This document shows, piece after piece, positions 1-7,124 of a stretch of 26,729 nucleotides of DNA (positions are counted from its first letter, which is position 1; every line of letters begins with the position of its first letter). The DNA comes from an uncultured Collinsella sp. (lineage in GTDB: Bacteria; Actinomycetota; Coriobacteriia; Coriobacteriales; Coriobacteriaceae). The position numbers were made by a program, and so were the translations under genes. The notes under the pieces are model-generated. The model was given only the letters and a program-made list of their open reading frames with translations, made no database searches and was not told where the DNA came from. The DNA lies in the NCBI GenBank assembly GCA_900548365.1, contig URKM01000021.1, positions 1-26,729 of the forward strand, read 5' to 3'.

Positions 1-317
1 AAGAGGTCGAGGCCCGCAACCAGACCGACTCCCTGTGCTACTCCACCGAGCAGACGCTGAACGAGCTGGGCGACAAGGTCTCCGGTGACCTCAAGTCCAA
101 GGCCGAGACGGCCATCGCCGACGCTAAGAAGGCGCTCGAGGGCTCCGATGTGGACGCGATCAAGTCCGCTGGCGAGAACCTGCAGTCCGTTGCCTACGAG
201 CTCGCCCAGATGGTGTACGCCGACGCGCAGCAGGCCGCTGGCACCGATGGCTCCTCCTCCGATGACGACGTGGTCGACGCCGACTACGAGGTCGTCGACG
301 ACGAGTCCAACAACTAA
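1..317 (+). CDS. dnaK: Molecular chaperone DnaK (Hsp70), C-terminal fragment
   Basis: The window opens inside this gene. The reading frame starts at base 3 and gives the last 104 residues, ending at TAA 315-317. The visible part is the helical lid of the substrate-binding domain (begins EVEARNQTDSLCYSTEQ, a typical DnaK segment) followed by an acidic, disordered tail (DGSSSDDDVVDADYEVVDDE) that closely resembles other actinobacterial DnaK tails. DnaK is the ATP-dependent cytosolic Hsp70 that binds unfolded segments and works with DnaJ and GrpE, both encoded immediately downstream. The promoter and the ATPase domain lie outside the window. The identification is firm because of the tail and the grpE-dnaJ-hspR context. 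Confidence 0.95.
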   Translation, partial: EVEARNQTDSLCYSTEQTLNELGDKVSGDLKSKAETAIADAKKALEGSDVDAIKSAGENLQSVAYELAQMVYADAQQAAGTDGSSSDDDVVDADYEVVDDESNN

Positions 318-343
318 CGATGTTCCCGCGTAAGGAGAAGGAC

Positions 344-1123
344 GTGAAGATCCCCGTGGAGTCGGCAGAAGAGGTCGAGACGAACGACGTCGAGACCGCG
401 GAGGCCGCAGAAGAGACCGTAGCGTCTGAAGAGGTCGAGGAGGGCGCCGAGCCCCAGCAGGATGCTCCGGCCATGACTGAGGAGGAAATGGTCGAAGCGG
501 CGATCCGCGCTGGCGAGGAGGCGGCCGAGAGCGACTTCAAGTTCAAGTACGAGCAGGCTGCTAAGGAGCTCGAGGCGCTGCGCCACGAGCTCGCCGAGGC
601 GGCGGAGGCCAAGGAGGCGGCCGAAGGCAAGGCCAAGGACGCCGTCGAGCGCCATGCCCGCCTGCAGGCGGACTGGGAGAACTACCGCCGCCGCACCGCC
701 CGCGAGCGCAACGAGGAGCGCGAGCGCGCGACCGAGAAGCTCATCATGGCCCTGCTTCCCTCGATCGACGACATGGAGCGCGCGCTGGCGCACGCCCGCA
801 CGCAGGAGCTCTCCGAGAGCTTCGGCCAGTTCGTCGACGGCGTGGACGCGGTGCGCGTGAAGATCATGGGCGTGCTCGAGCACGAGGGCGCCGAGGTCAT
901 CGACCCGGCGGGCGAGGCGTTCGACCCCAACATCCACCAGGCGGTGGGTCGCGTGGAGGACGCCGAGCAGTACGACGAGACCGTGAACGACGTGTACCAA
1001 AAGGGCTACCGCATGGGCGGCAAGGTCTTGCGACCGGCGATGGTCACGGTGACGTACGGCGGAGCCAAGCGGCCCGCGCCGGAGCCCGAAGCCGAGGATG
1101 CCGACGAGGCGTCTGAGGAGTAG
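344..1123 (+). CDS. grpE: Nucleotide exchange factor GrpE
   Basis: GrpE releases ADP from DnaK in the cytosol. I choose the GTG at 344 (259 residues) because AAGGAG lies just upstream at 332-337. An in-frame ATG at 320 would add 8 residues but has no ribosome-binding site and sits 2 nt after the dnaK stop. Residues about 1-65 form a strongly acidic low-complexity extension. Next comes the long GrpE coiled coil (KYEQAAKELEALRHELAEAA...), then the conserved NYRRRTARER segment, and the C-terminal beta domain with the family signature (HQAVGRVED..., VYQKGYRMGGKVLRPAMVTV). The acidic extension makes it longer than the E. coli protein (about 197 residues). It sits in the dnaK operon between dnaK and dnaJ. 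Confidence 0.95.
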   Translation: MKIPVESAEEVETNDVETAEAAEETVASEEVEEGAEPQQDAPAMTEEEMVEAAIRAGEEAAESDFKFKYEQAAKELEALRHELAEAAEAKEAAEGKAKDAVERHARLQADWENYRRRTARERNEERERATEKLIMALLPSIDDMERALAHARTQELSESFGQFVDGVDAVRVKIMGVLEHEGAEVIDPAGEAFDPNIHQAVGRVEDAEQYDETVNDVYQKGYRMGGKVLRPAMVTVTYGGAKRPAPEPEAEDADEASEE

Positions 1124-1139
1124 CAGCAGATATGCATCG

Positions 1140-1164
1140 GGGCGCGTCGGATGCCGGCGCGCCC
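1140..1164 (+). other. GC-rich hairpin between grpE and dnaJ
   Basis: GGGCGCG (1140-1146) can pair with CGCGCCC (1158-1164) around an 11-nt loop, 17 bases after the grpE stop. No U-run follows, so it is not a convincing terminator. In this 239-bp intergenic stretch (1124-1362) it could act as a processing or attenuation hairpin. I see no gene and no clear promoter elsewhere in the stretch. Confidence 0.35.
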
Positions 1165-1362
1165 TTGAGCCATTAAGAGCGTCGACGGGGCGGGCGCGTC
1201 CCGAGACGGAAGAGGCCGCCCGGCGTGCCGTCGCGGCGAGCGCGGCGGGCCGCATCGGGTGTGCGGCCCCCATGCGGTCGCTTGCGGCGCATCGGGGACG
1301 AGGCCTTTCGTTTCGAGTGCATCGCCCGGCTTGGAGACGAATCACAGGAAGGGAGGCAGACG

Positions 1363-2319
1363 ATGCCACAGGGTAAGACTTTCTACGACGTCCTCGGCGT
1401 ATCACGCGACGCCTCCGACAAAGAGATCAAGACGGCGTTTCGCAAGCTGGCCCAGAAACATCATCCGGATGCGGGCGGCGACGAGGCGAAGTTCAAGGAG
1501 CTCAGCGAAGCATACGAGACCCTGTCGGACCCGAAGAAGCGCAAGGAGTACGACCAGATGCTCATGTTCGGCGGTATGCCGGGCGCGGGCGGATCGGGCG
1601 GCTACGCGTATTCCGGCGGGGCCGGGGGAGCCGGTTGGGGAGACATCTTCGACAGCATCTTCCGCGGCGAGGGAGCGTTCGGCACCGATTGGGGCCAGGG
1701 CTTCGCAGGCGCGGCGGGAGCGTCGGGCGCTCGCGCCCGCAGCCGCAAGGGCAGCGACCTGTCGCTTACGGTGGACGTGTCGGCCGAGGATGCGTTTCGC
1801 GGAACCACCCACAAGGTGACCTATCGCATTCCGTCGACGGGCGAGCAGCAGACCATCACCGTTTCGGTGCCCGCGGGCGCGGTGGACGGCGGCAAGCTGC
1901 GCTACAAGCGTCGCGGCGAGTACGGAACGGGCGGCGGCGAGCGCGGCGACCTGGTGGTCACCACGCATGTCGAGGAGCATCCGCTCTTCAAGCGCAAGGG
2001 CGCCGACGTCACCATGGAGCTGCCCATCTCGATGTACGAGGCCGCCCTGGGGTGCCAGGTCGACGTTCCCACGCCGGGTGGCGCGACGGTGCGCCTCAAG
2101 GTTCCGGCGGGTACGCAGAGCGGCAAGACGTTCCGATTCAAGGAGATGGGCGCGCCCGATGTGAAGCATCGCGGCAAGACCGGCGCGCTGCTGGTCAAGG
2201 TCGCCGTGCAGGTTCCGATGCGCTTGACCGACGAGGAACGCGAGAAGCTGCAGGAGCTTCGCGAGGCCGACGCACGCGATTATCGCGGGAAGGTCGATCG
2301 CTATCGCGCGACGTACTAG
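1363..2319 (+). CDS. dnaJ: DnaJ-family co-chaperone without zinc-finger domain (type II, CbpA-like)
   Basis: J-domain co-chaperone that stimulates DnaK ATPase and delivers substrates. The ATG at 1363 follows GGGAGG (1351-1356) and starts directly at the J-domain (TFYDVLGVSRDAS), giving 318 residues; the open frame extends further upstream without a J-domain reason to do so. The HPD motif is at residues 34-36. A Gly-rich stretch (GGMPGAGGSGG...) follows, then the two C-terminal beta domains (SLTVDVSAEDAFRGTTHKV..., ISMYEAALGCQVDVPTPGG, KTFRFKEMGAPD). The four CxxCxGxG zinc-binding repeats of classical DnaJ are absent; only one cysteine is visible in the C-terminal half. It therefore belongs to the type II (CbpA/DNAJB) architecture although it occupies the dnaJ slot of the operon. 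Confidence 0.93.
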   Translation: MPQGKTFYDVLGVSRDASDKEIKTAFRKLAQKHHPDAGGDEAKFKELSEAYETLSDPKKRKEYDQMLMFGGMPGAGGSGGYAYSGGAGGAGWGDIFDSIFRGEGAFGTDWGQGFAGAAGASGARARSRKGSDLSLTVDVSAEDAFRGTTHKVTYRIPSTGEQQTITVSVPAGAVDGGKLRYKRRGEYGTGGGERGDLVVTTHVEEHPLFKRKGADVTMELPISMYEAALGCQVDVPTPGGATVRLKVPAGTQSGKTFRFKEMGAPDVKHRGKTGALLVKVAVQVPMRLTDEEREKLQELREADARDYRGKVDRYRATY

Positions 2320-2405
2320 CGCGCGACGGGGCGGAGCGGAACGCGCCGACGCGGGGCGCGATGAAGATCGTATTGCATGCGCATGCAGGGGAAGGGTGAA
2401 CGAGA

Positions 2406-2819
2406 ATGTCCCAGGAAGGACGCGATAAGCCGCTGTACATGATCAGTGTGGCAGCCGAGCTGACGGGCATGCACCCGCAGACGCTGCGCGTGTACGAATC
2501 CAAGGGCCTGGTGAATCCCAAGCGGTCGGGCGGCAACACGCGCCTGTACTCGCAAAGCGACATCGAGCGCCTGGAGCTCATCAACCAGCTCACCGACGAG
2601 GGCATCAACCTCGCCGGCGTGGTGCGCATCCTGGATATGAAGGAGCGTGCCGAGGAGCGCGAGCGCGAGAACGAGAAGCTGCGCGAGCAGCTGCGCCGCG
2701 CCCAGGATGAGCTGCATGAGCTCAAGATGCAGAAGCGCATCACCGCGCTGGCGCCGCGTGACGGCAGCGCGAACCCCGAGCAGGTGCTGCGCGGCCTTTT
2801 GGGCGGCGGCGGCCTGTAG
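2406..2819 (+). CDS. hspR: MerR-family heat-shock repressor HspR
   Basis: 137 residues. The N-terminal MerR winged HTH is clear: YMISVAAELTGMHPQTLRVYESKGLVNPKRSGGNTRLYS (about residues 12-50), with the typical HspR wording HPQTLRVYE. A C-terminal coiled coil (ERERENEKLREQLRRAQDEL) follows and probably mediates dimerisation. In Streptomyces and mycobacteria HspR represses the dnaK operon and clpB from HAIR sites and uses DnaK as co-repressor. Its place as the last gene after dnaK-grpE-dnaJ fits that feedback. I did not find the canonical CTTGAGT-N7-ACTCAAG site in this window; the dnaK promoter lies outside it. A terminator follows 42 bases after the stop. Confidence 0.93.
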   Translation: MSQEGRDKPLYMISVAAELTGMHPQTLRVYESKGLVNPKRSGGNTRLYSQSDIERLELINQLTDEGINLAGVVRILDMKERAEERERENEKLREQLRRAQDELHELKMQKRITALAPRDGSANPEQVLRGLLGGGGL

Positions 2820-2861
2820 GCGAGGGCGGCCGGGAAGGCCGGCGGCAATGATATCTAAACG

Positions 2862-2886
2862 AAAAGGGCGCTTCGGCGCCCTTTTT
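2862..2886 (+). terminator. Rho-independent terminator of the dnaK-hspR operon
   Basis: A perfect 10-bp stem AAAAGGGCGC / GCGCCCTTTT around a TTCG tetraloop, ending in a run of five T (2882-2886), 42 bases after the hspR stop. Confidence 0.92.
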
Positions 2887-2958
2887 GCTGCCGTTCGGGT
2901 CGCGCAGGACTCCCTTGGGCCCGCAGGGGCGCTCACTTGGGTATCCTGAACGGCAAGA

Positions 2959-2993
2959 CGCCTCAAATTGGGGACAGGCACTAATTTGAGGCG
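2959..2993. repeat. REP-like palindromic element with GGGGACAGGCAC core
   Basis: Perfect 11-bp inverted repeat CGCCTCAAATT (2959-2969) and AATTTGAGGCG (2983-2993) around the 13-nt loop GGGGACAGGCACT. The loop contains the complement of GTGCCTGTCCCC, a string I recall from dispersed palindromic repeats in many bacteria, some linked to REP-associated tyrosine transposases. No transposase is nearby. It lies between the hspR terminator and a small membrane-peptide gene. Confidence 0.6.
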
Positions 2994-3032
2994 CGGCGCG
3001 AGCGGCGATGCGCGGCGGCAAGGAGGTGCGCC

Positions 3033-3176
3033 ATGGAGCTTGTTATCCTGCTCTACCTCGTAGTATTCCTGGTATTTCTGGTGGTTGCATACTATCTGGT
3101 GAAGACGGCGGTGAAGAACGGCGTGAAGGAGGCCTTGCGCGATCACGATGCGCAGCGCGCTGGACACGATGGTTAA
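3033..3176 (+). CDS. 47-residue single-pass membrane peptide
   Basis: This short gene falls below usual length cut-offs. It starts at ATG 3033 behind a near-perfect Shine-Dalgarno sequence AAGGAGGTG (3020-3028) and ends at TAA 3174-3176. Residues 3-22 are one hydrophobic segment (LVILLYLVVFLVFLVVAYYL). An amphipathic basic helix follows (VKTAVKNGVKEALRDHD) with a polar tail. The layout resembles short Firmicutes/Actinobacteria proteins annotated as DUF6019, but that assignment is from memory. It is monocistronic: a terminator lies upstream (2862-2886) and a candidate one downstream (3262-3296). Function is unknown; position before clpB is not proof of a heat-shock role. Confidence 0.7.
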   Translation: MELVILLYLVVFLVFLVVAYYLVKTAVKNGVKEALRDHDAQRAGHDG

Positions 3177-3261
3177 ACCTGTCGTACTTCGACATGAGCC
3201 TCGCGACGCCCGAGTCGTTCGATTCGACGTGGAATCTGCGGTGAGCGAGGACGCGCGCGAG

Positions 3262-3296
3262 ACGGGCGCTTCGGCTTCAGAGCCGGGCGCCCGTTT
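3262..3296 (+). terminator. Possible terminator hairpin after the 47-residue peptide gene
   Basis: ACGGGCGC (3262-3269) pairs with the complementary arm ending ...GCGCCCGT at 3294, and an inner CGGCT/AGCCG stem closes on TCAG. Only three T follow, so termination strength is uncertain. Confidence 0.45.
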
Positions 3297-3333
3297 CCAT
3301 GGTTGCGCGCGCTCCGGCGAGGATAACCTTTGT

Positions 3334-3385
3334 TATAAGGACGCTTAATAAATCTTATATATGGAGACTTAGATTTAGGTATAAG
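3334..3385 (+). promoter_or_regulatory. AT-rich upstream region of clpB with three alternating TATAAG/CTTATA half-sites
   Basis: This is an AT-rich island in otherwise GC-rich DNA, 80-130 bases before the clpB start. TATAAG occurs at 3334-3339, its complement CTTATA at 3354-3359, and TATAAG again at 3380-3385. Together they form two inverted repeats with 14- and 20-nt spacers. It probably holds the clpB promoter and may be an operator. I cannot assign -35 and -10 boxes with confidence, and no canonical HAIR or CIRCE element is visible here. Confidence 0.45.
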
Positions 3386-3463
3386 AAGGCCGAGTCACGG
3401 CAACAATACACCTCGACAGAGCAACGTGCCGCCCCGTAGGGCGGCCGAGGAGAGGTGATACGC

Positions 3464-6067
3464 ATGAGAATCGACAAGTTGGCGATGACATCTAAGGAAG
3501 CGCTGCAGAACGCGATCGGCATAGCCGGAGACGCGAGCGCCGGCGCGGTGGAGCCCATCCATCTGCTGGCGGCGCTGCTCACGGGCGGAGAGCGGAACAT
3601 CTCCGTGATCATCGAGCGCATTGGCGCCGACCCCAAGCAGCTGGCGCGCGCGACGCAGGAGGCCGTGGACAACGCCCCCAAGGTGAGCGGCGAGGCCCAG
3701 ATCGGCCTGTCGAATGACCTGTCGCGCGTCCTAACCCGCGCGGAGAAGTTCGCCTCCAAGATGGAGGACAACTTCGTGGTGACCGAGCACCTGCTCATGG
3801 CGCTCGCCGAGGACCGCGGCCAGGCAGGGCAGATTCTCTCCCAAGCCGGCGTCACGCGCGCCCGCATCGAGGAGGTCTACACCGAGCTGCGCGGCGACGA
3901 CCGCGTGACTAGCGAGGACGACAAGCTGCAGTTCGAGGCGCTCGAGCAGTACGGACGCAACGTCTGCGACCTCGCGCGCGCCGGCAAGCTGGACCCGGTC
4001 ATCGGGCGCACCGAGGAGATCCGCCGCACCATCCAGGTGCTCAGCCGCCGCACGAAGAACAACCCCGTGCTCATCGGCGAGCCGGGCGTTGGCAAGACCG
4101 CCATCGTGGAGGGCATCGCCCAGCGCATCGTCGCCGGCGACGTGCCCAGCACCCTGCGCGACCGCGACATCATCGAGCTCGACATGAGCGCGCTGGTGGC
4201 GGGCGCCAAGTATCGCGGCGAGTTCGAGGATCGCTTGAAGGCAGTGCTCAGGGAGGTGCAGAAGTCCGAGGGCCGCGTCATCCTGTTCATCGACGAGCTC
4301 CATACCATCGTGGGCGCGGGCGCGACCGAGGGCTCGATGGACGCCGGCAACATCTTGAAGCCGGCGCTCGCCCGTGGCGACCTGCATGCCATCGGCGCCA
4401 CCACGCTGGACGAGTACCGCAAGTACATCGAGAAGGACGCGGCGCTGGCCCGTCGCTTCCAGCAGGTGCTGGTGAGCGAGCCCACCGTGGAGGACACCAT
4501 CTCCATCCTGCGCGGCCTGAAGGAGAAGTACGAGATCTTCCACGGCGTGCACATCACGGATAGCGCGCTGGTGGCGGCGGCGGACCTTTCGGACCGCTAC
4601 ATCGCCGACCGTTTCCTGCCCGACAAGGCCATCGACCTGGTGGACGAGGCGGCGAGCCGCCTGCGTATGGAGCTCGACTCCATGCCGGTGGAGATCGACG
4701 CCGTCACCCGCCAGCTCACCCAGATGCAGATCGAGGAGCAGGCGCTCATGAAGGAGTCCGACGAGGCCTCGAAGGAGCGCCTGGAGGCGCTTCGCCAGGA
4801 GATCGCGACGATGCAGGAGCAGCTCAACGTCCAGAAGGCCGGCTGGCTCAACCAGAAGAACGCCATCGACCACATCCAGGAGCTCAAGAGCCGCATCGAC
4901 GACGCAAAGGGCGAGCTGGAGCGCGCGACGCGCGACGGCAACTTCGAGCGCGCCGGCGAGCTGCGCTATTCGGTGATCCCCTCGCTCGAGGCGGAGCGGG
5001 CGCAGGCGGAGGCGGCGCTGGAGGAGCAGAAGGCGTCCGGCGAGGGCTTGAACGAGCAGGTGACGTCCGATGAGATCGCCGAGGTCGTGTCCGCGTGGAC
5101 CGGCGTGCCGGTGTCCAAGATGATGCAGGGCGAGCTGGACAAGCTCAAGACGCTCGAGGACGAGCTGCACCGCCGCGTCATCGGCCAGGATGAGGCCGTG
5201 CGCGCCGTGGCCGCCGCCGTGCGCCGCAGCCGCGCGGGCCTGGCGGACCCCGACCGTCCCATCGGCAGCTTCTTCTTCCTGGGCCCCACCGGCGTGGGTA
5301 AGACCGAGCTTGCCAAGGCGCTGGCCGAGTGCCTGTTCGACGACGAGCGCGCGCTGGTGCGCATCGACATGTCCGAGTACATGGAGAAGTTCAGCGTGCA
5401 GCGCCTTATCGGCGCCCCTCCGGGATACGTGGGCTACGACGAGGGCGGCCAGCTCACCGAGGCGGTGCGCCGCAGGCCCTACAGCGTGATCCTGCTCGAT
5501 GAGATGGAGAAGGCGCACCCGGACGTCTTCAACGTGCTGCTGCAGGTGCTCGACGACGGTCGCCTCACCGACGGCCAGGGCCGCCAGGTGAGCTTCAAGA
5601 ACACGATCGTCATCATGACGAGCAACGTGGGCTCGAGCGCTATCGCCGAGTACGCGGGTCGCGACGAGCAGGAGATGCGCCGCCAGGTGGACGAGGCGAT
5701 GAGCCATACGTTCAGGCCCGAGTTCCTGAACCGTATCGACGACATCGTGGTGTTCCACCCGCTGGGCATGGAGCAGATCGAGCAGATCGTCGACATCCAG
5801 CTGGCCGACGTGCGTCGCCGCATGGCGAAGGAGCGCATGACGCTGGCCATCACGCCGGCTGCCAAGCAGATGCTGGCGGTAGGCGGCCTGGACCCGGTGT
5901 TCGGCGCCCGTCCGCTCAAGCGCCTCATCCAGCGCGAGGTGGTCGACGCGATCGCGCGCGCGATCATCGACGGCCGCGTGCGCGAGGGCGACGAGGTCAC
6001 GGTGGACGTGGACGCGCAGAACAACTTCGTGGTCGCCGACGTCGAGGATGTGACGTACGAGGCGTAG
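3464..6067 (+). CDS. clpB: ATP-dependent disaggregase ClpB (Hsp100)
   Basis: 867 residues starting at ATG 3464, chosen because AGGAGAGG (3448-3455) is 8 nt upstream; a GTG at 3455 lies inside that site. Domains in order: Clp N-terminal repeats (about 1-145), AAA-1 with Walker A GEPGVGKT at 205-212 and Walker B VILFIDE, the M-domain coiled coil that distinguishes ClpB (about 400-530), AAA-2 with Walker A GPTGVGKT at 607-614, and the C-terminal D2-small domain. ClpB is a cytosolic hexamer that threads aggregated proteins and hands them to DnaK/DnaJ/GrpE, encoded just upstream. Length is normal for the family (about 860 residues). It has its own leader and terminator and is probably co-regulated with the dnaK operon by HspR (inference). 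Confidence 0.97.
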   Translation: MRIDKLAMTSKEALQNAIGIAGDASAGAVEPIHLLAALLTGGERNISVIIERIGADPKQLARATQEAVDNAPKVSGEAQIGLSNDLSRVLTRAEKFASKMEDNFVVTEHLLMALAEDRGQAGQILSQAGVTRARIEEVYTELRGDDRVTSEDDKLQFEALEQYGRNVCDLARAGKLDPVIGRTEEIRRTIQVLSRRTKNNPVLIGEPGVGKTAIVEGIAQRIVAGDVPSTLRDRDIIELDMSALVAGAKYRGEFEDRLKAVLREVQKSEGRVILFIDELHTIVGAGATEGSMDAGNILKPALARGDLHAIGATTLDEYRKYIEKDAALARRFQQVLVSEPTVEDTISILRGLKEKYEIFHGVHITDSALVAAADLSDRYIADRFLPDKAIDLVDEAASRLRMELDSMPVEIDAVTRQLTQMQIEEQALMKESDEASKERLEALRQEIATMQEQLNVQKAGWLNQKNAIDHIQELKSRIDDAKGELERATRDGNFERAGELRYSVIPSLEAERAQAEAALEEQKASGEGLNEQVTSDEIAEVVSAWTGVPVSKMMQGELDKLKTLEDELHRRVIGQDEAVRAVAAAVRRSRAGLADPDRPIGSFFFLGPTGVGKTELAKALAECLFDDERALVRIDMSEYMEKFSVQRLIGAPPGYVGYDEGGQLTEAVRRRPYSVILLDEMEKAHPDVFNVLLQVLDDGRLTDGQGRQVSFKNTIVIMTSNVGSSAIAEYAGRDEQEMRRQVDEAMSHTFRPEFLNRIDDIVVFHPLGMEQIEQIVDIQLADVRRRMAKERMTLAITPAAKQMLAVGGLDPVFGARPLKRLIQREVVDAIARAIIDGRVREGDEVTVDVDAQNNFVVADVEDVTYEA

Positions 6068-6125
6068 GCCACGCCGGCGCACGGCTAATTGGCGAGTGGC
6101 CGTAGTTCGGTGTTTTCATGGGTTG

Positions 6126-6160
6126 AACGGCGTGGAGTCTCATGTGGCTCCACGCCGTTT
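6126..6160. terminator. Terminator downstream of clpB, possibly shared with the convergent accessory operon
   Basis: Perfect 12-bp stem AACGGCGTGGAG (6126-6137) / CTCCACGCCGTT (6148-6159) with a 10-nt loop, 59 bases after the clpB stop, followed by only TTT. It is also 82 bases past the stop of the - strand operon ending at 6242, so it may act in both directions. The remaining gap to 6241 shows nothing further. Confidence 0.7.
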
Positions 6161-6241
6161 CGCTGTGTATCGATGCTTGTTGCCGTGAAAGAATCTGTGT
6201 TGCAAGGTCCTTCTGTATGCGAATCGACCGCTGGAAGAAGC

Positions 6242-6697
6242 TCAGGACGTTCGGAGGAGCTCGAGGGAGGACGCCCATAGCCGCAGCCGCTCGTCGAAAT
6301 TCTCGAGTGTGTCCAACTTGAATTCCTTTAAATCACCAGTGTTGATTCGATATAAGGAAGGATAGTACTCAAAGGAAGGGATTAATTGTTTAATCTTAGT
6401 CCGAGCTGCTTCCTTGTTGGCCGATTCGACATATAGGACGTATTTGTCCGGTAGCGAATTCCAACAAGGCGATTCAGCCTCCTCTTCTTTGAGCATGTTG
6501 CAAGCTGGGCAGTTCTCCAGCTCGATTTGGAGAAAGAATGTTTGGCCCGAACGTAGCATCTCTTCCAGGTTGTCCGTATTTATCGAGGTGATTGGAGCGG
6601 GTTGCCCTGGAGGGGGCGCTTGGTGGGCGAGGATCCAGTTAACGGCAATCAGCGAACCTGCTACGCAGCAGATGAGTACTACGGGAAAGCTCCTCAT
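6242..6697 (-). CDS. Membrane-anchored thioredoxin-fold protein (CPAC)
   Basis: 151 residues. Residues about 4-24 form an uncleaved-looking hydrophobic signal anchor, followed by a Pro-rich linker (APPPGQPAP) and then a compact thioredoxin-like domain outside the membrane. The redox motif is C63-P-A-C66, preceded by the strand FFLQIEL. The later YYPSLYRI segment fits the cis-proline loop of the thioredoxin fold. Overall it resembles small thioredoxin-like accessory proteins encoded near exported peptides, some with bacteriocins, but I cannot name a family. It is the last gene of a five-gene - strand run, 15 bp after the TM2 gene. Two upstream genes encode exported proteins with cysteines, so a disulfide or thiol role toward them is plausible (inference). 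Confidence 0.75.
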   Translation of the reverse strand: MRSFPVVLICCVAGSLIAVNWILAHQAPPPGQPAPITSINTDNLEEMLRSGQTFFLQIELENCPACNMLKEEEAESPCWNSLPDKYVLYVESANKEAARTKIKQLIPSFEYYPSLYRINTGDLKEFKLDTLENFDERLRLWASSLELLRTS

Positions 6698-6712
6698 GTT
6701 TCCTGGATCCCC

Positions 6713-7069
6713 TTACGCGCCGAGCGGCATATAGCCTACTGTGGCAAGAACGACGCCTAATGCGATGTAGCATCCTATTGCGGCAAGAAGGTAGATGAGA
6801 AGCCGCTTGGGGAGGGGCACATTCTGAGCGTCTTGAGATCCATGGAGGATCACGATGCTTTCAATGGAGCAGAAGGCAATAAGCAGTGCGATGGGAATAA
6901 AGTTGTCGAATGCAACGCATACGGGACCCAGCGCCATTGCGATTGCGTAGCGAATGAAAAAGAGGAGGATATTGCCCGCGTAAGCCTCATGTGCACCAGA
7001 CCACCCCGCGGCCGAGCAGATGAGTGCTCGATAGAATGACGCGTTGTTTTGAGGCTGATGAGTGCTCAT
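6713..7069 (-). CDS. Divergent TM2-domain integral membrane protein
   Basis: 118 residues from the ATG at 7069, which has GAAAGGG about 7 nt upstream; an earlier in-frame ATG at 7084 has no such site. After a polar N-terminus (STHQPQNNASF), two hydrophobic helices are joined by GWSGAHEAYAGN. This resembles the TM2-domain signature (W-x-G-x-H-x-F-Y-x-G), with A-Y in place of F-Y. Two more membrane segments follow (IPIALLIAFCSIESIVIL and LLIYLLAAIGCYIALGVVL), giving about four in total. The function of bacterial TM2 proteins is poorly known. It lies between the exported-protein genes and the thioredoxin-like gene; candidate roles such as immunity, export helper or scaffold are guesses. Confidence 0.65.
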   Translation of the reverse strand: MSTHQPQNNASFYRALICSAAGWSGAHEAYAGNILLFFIRYAIAMALGPVCVAFDNFIPIALLIAFCSIESIVILHGSQDAQNVPLPKRLLIYLLAAIGCYIALGVVLATVGYMPLGA

Positions 7070-7124
7070 GGTATGCCCTTTCATACAGAGAGATGGCGAG
7101 GTCGGTGATTGGTGTATTCTGATG

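Noticed and set aside
3177..3463. Canonical HAIR or CIRCE element before clpB
   Set aside because: Read both strands for CTTGAGT-N7-ACTCAAG and TTAGCACTC-N9-GAGTGCTAA; neither is present.
3731..6082. 783-codon open frame antisense to clpB
   Set aside because: Shadow of a high-GC gene; the translation is His/Leu/Val/Asp-rich without family motifs, and the + strand frame is an intact ClpB.
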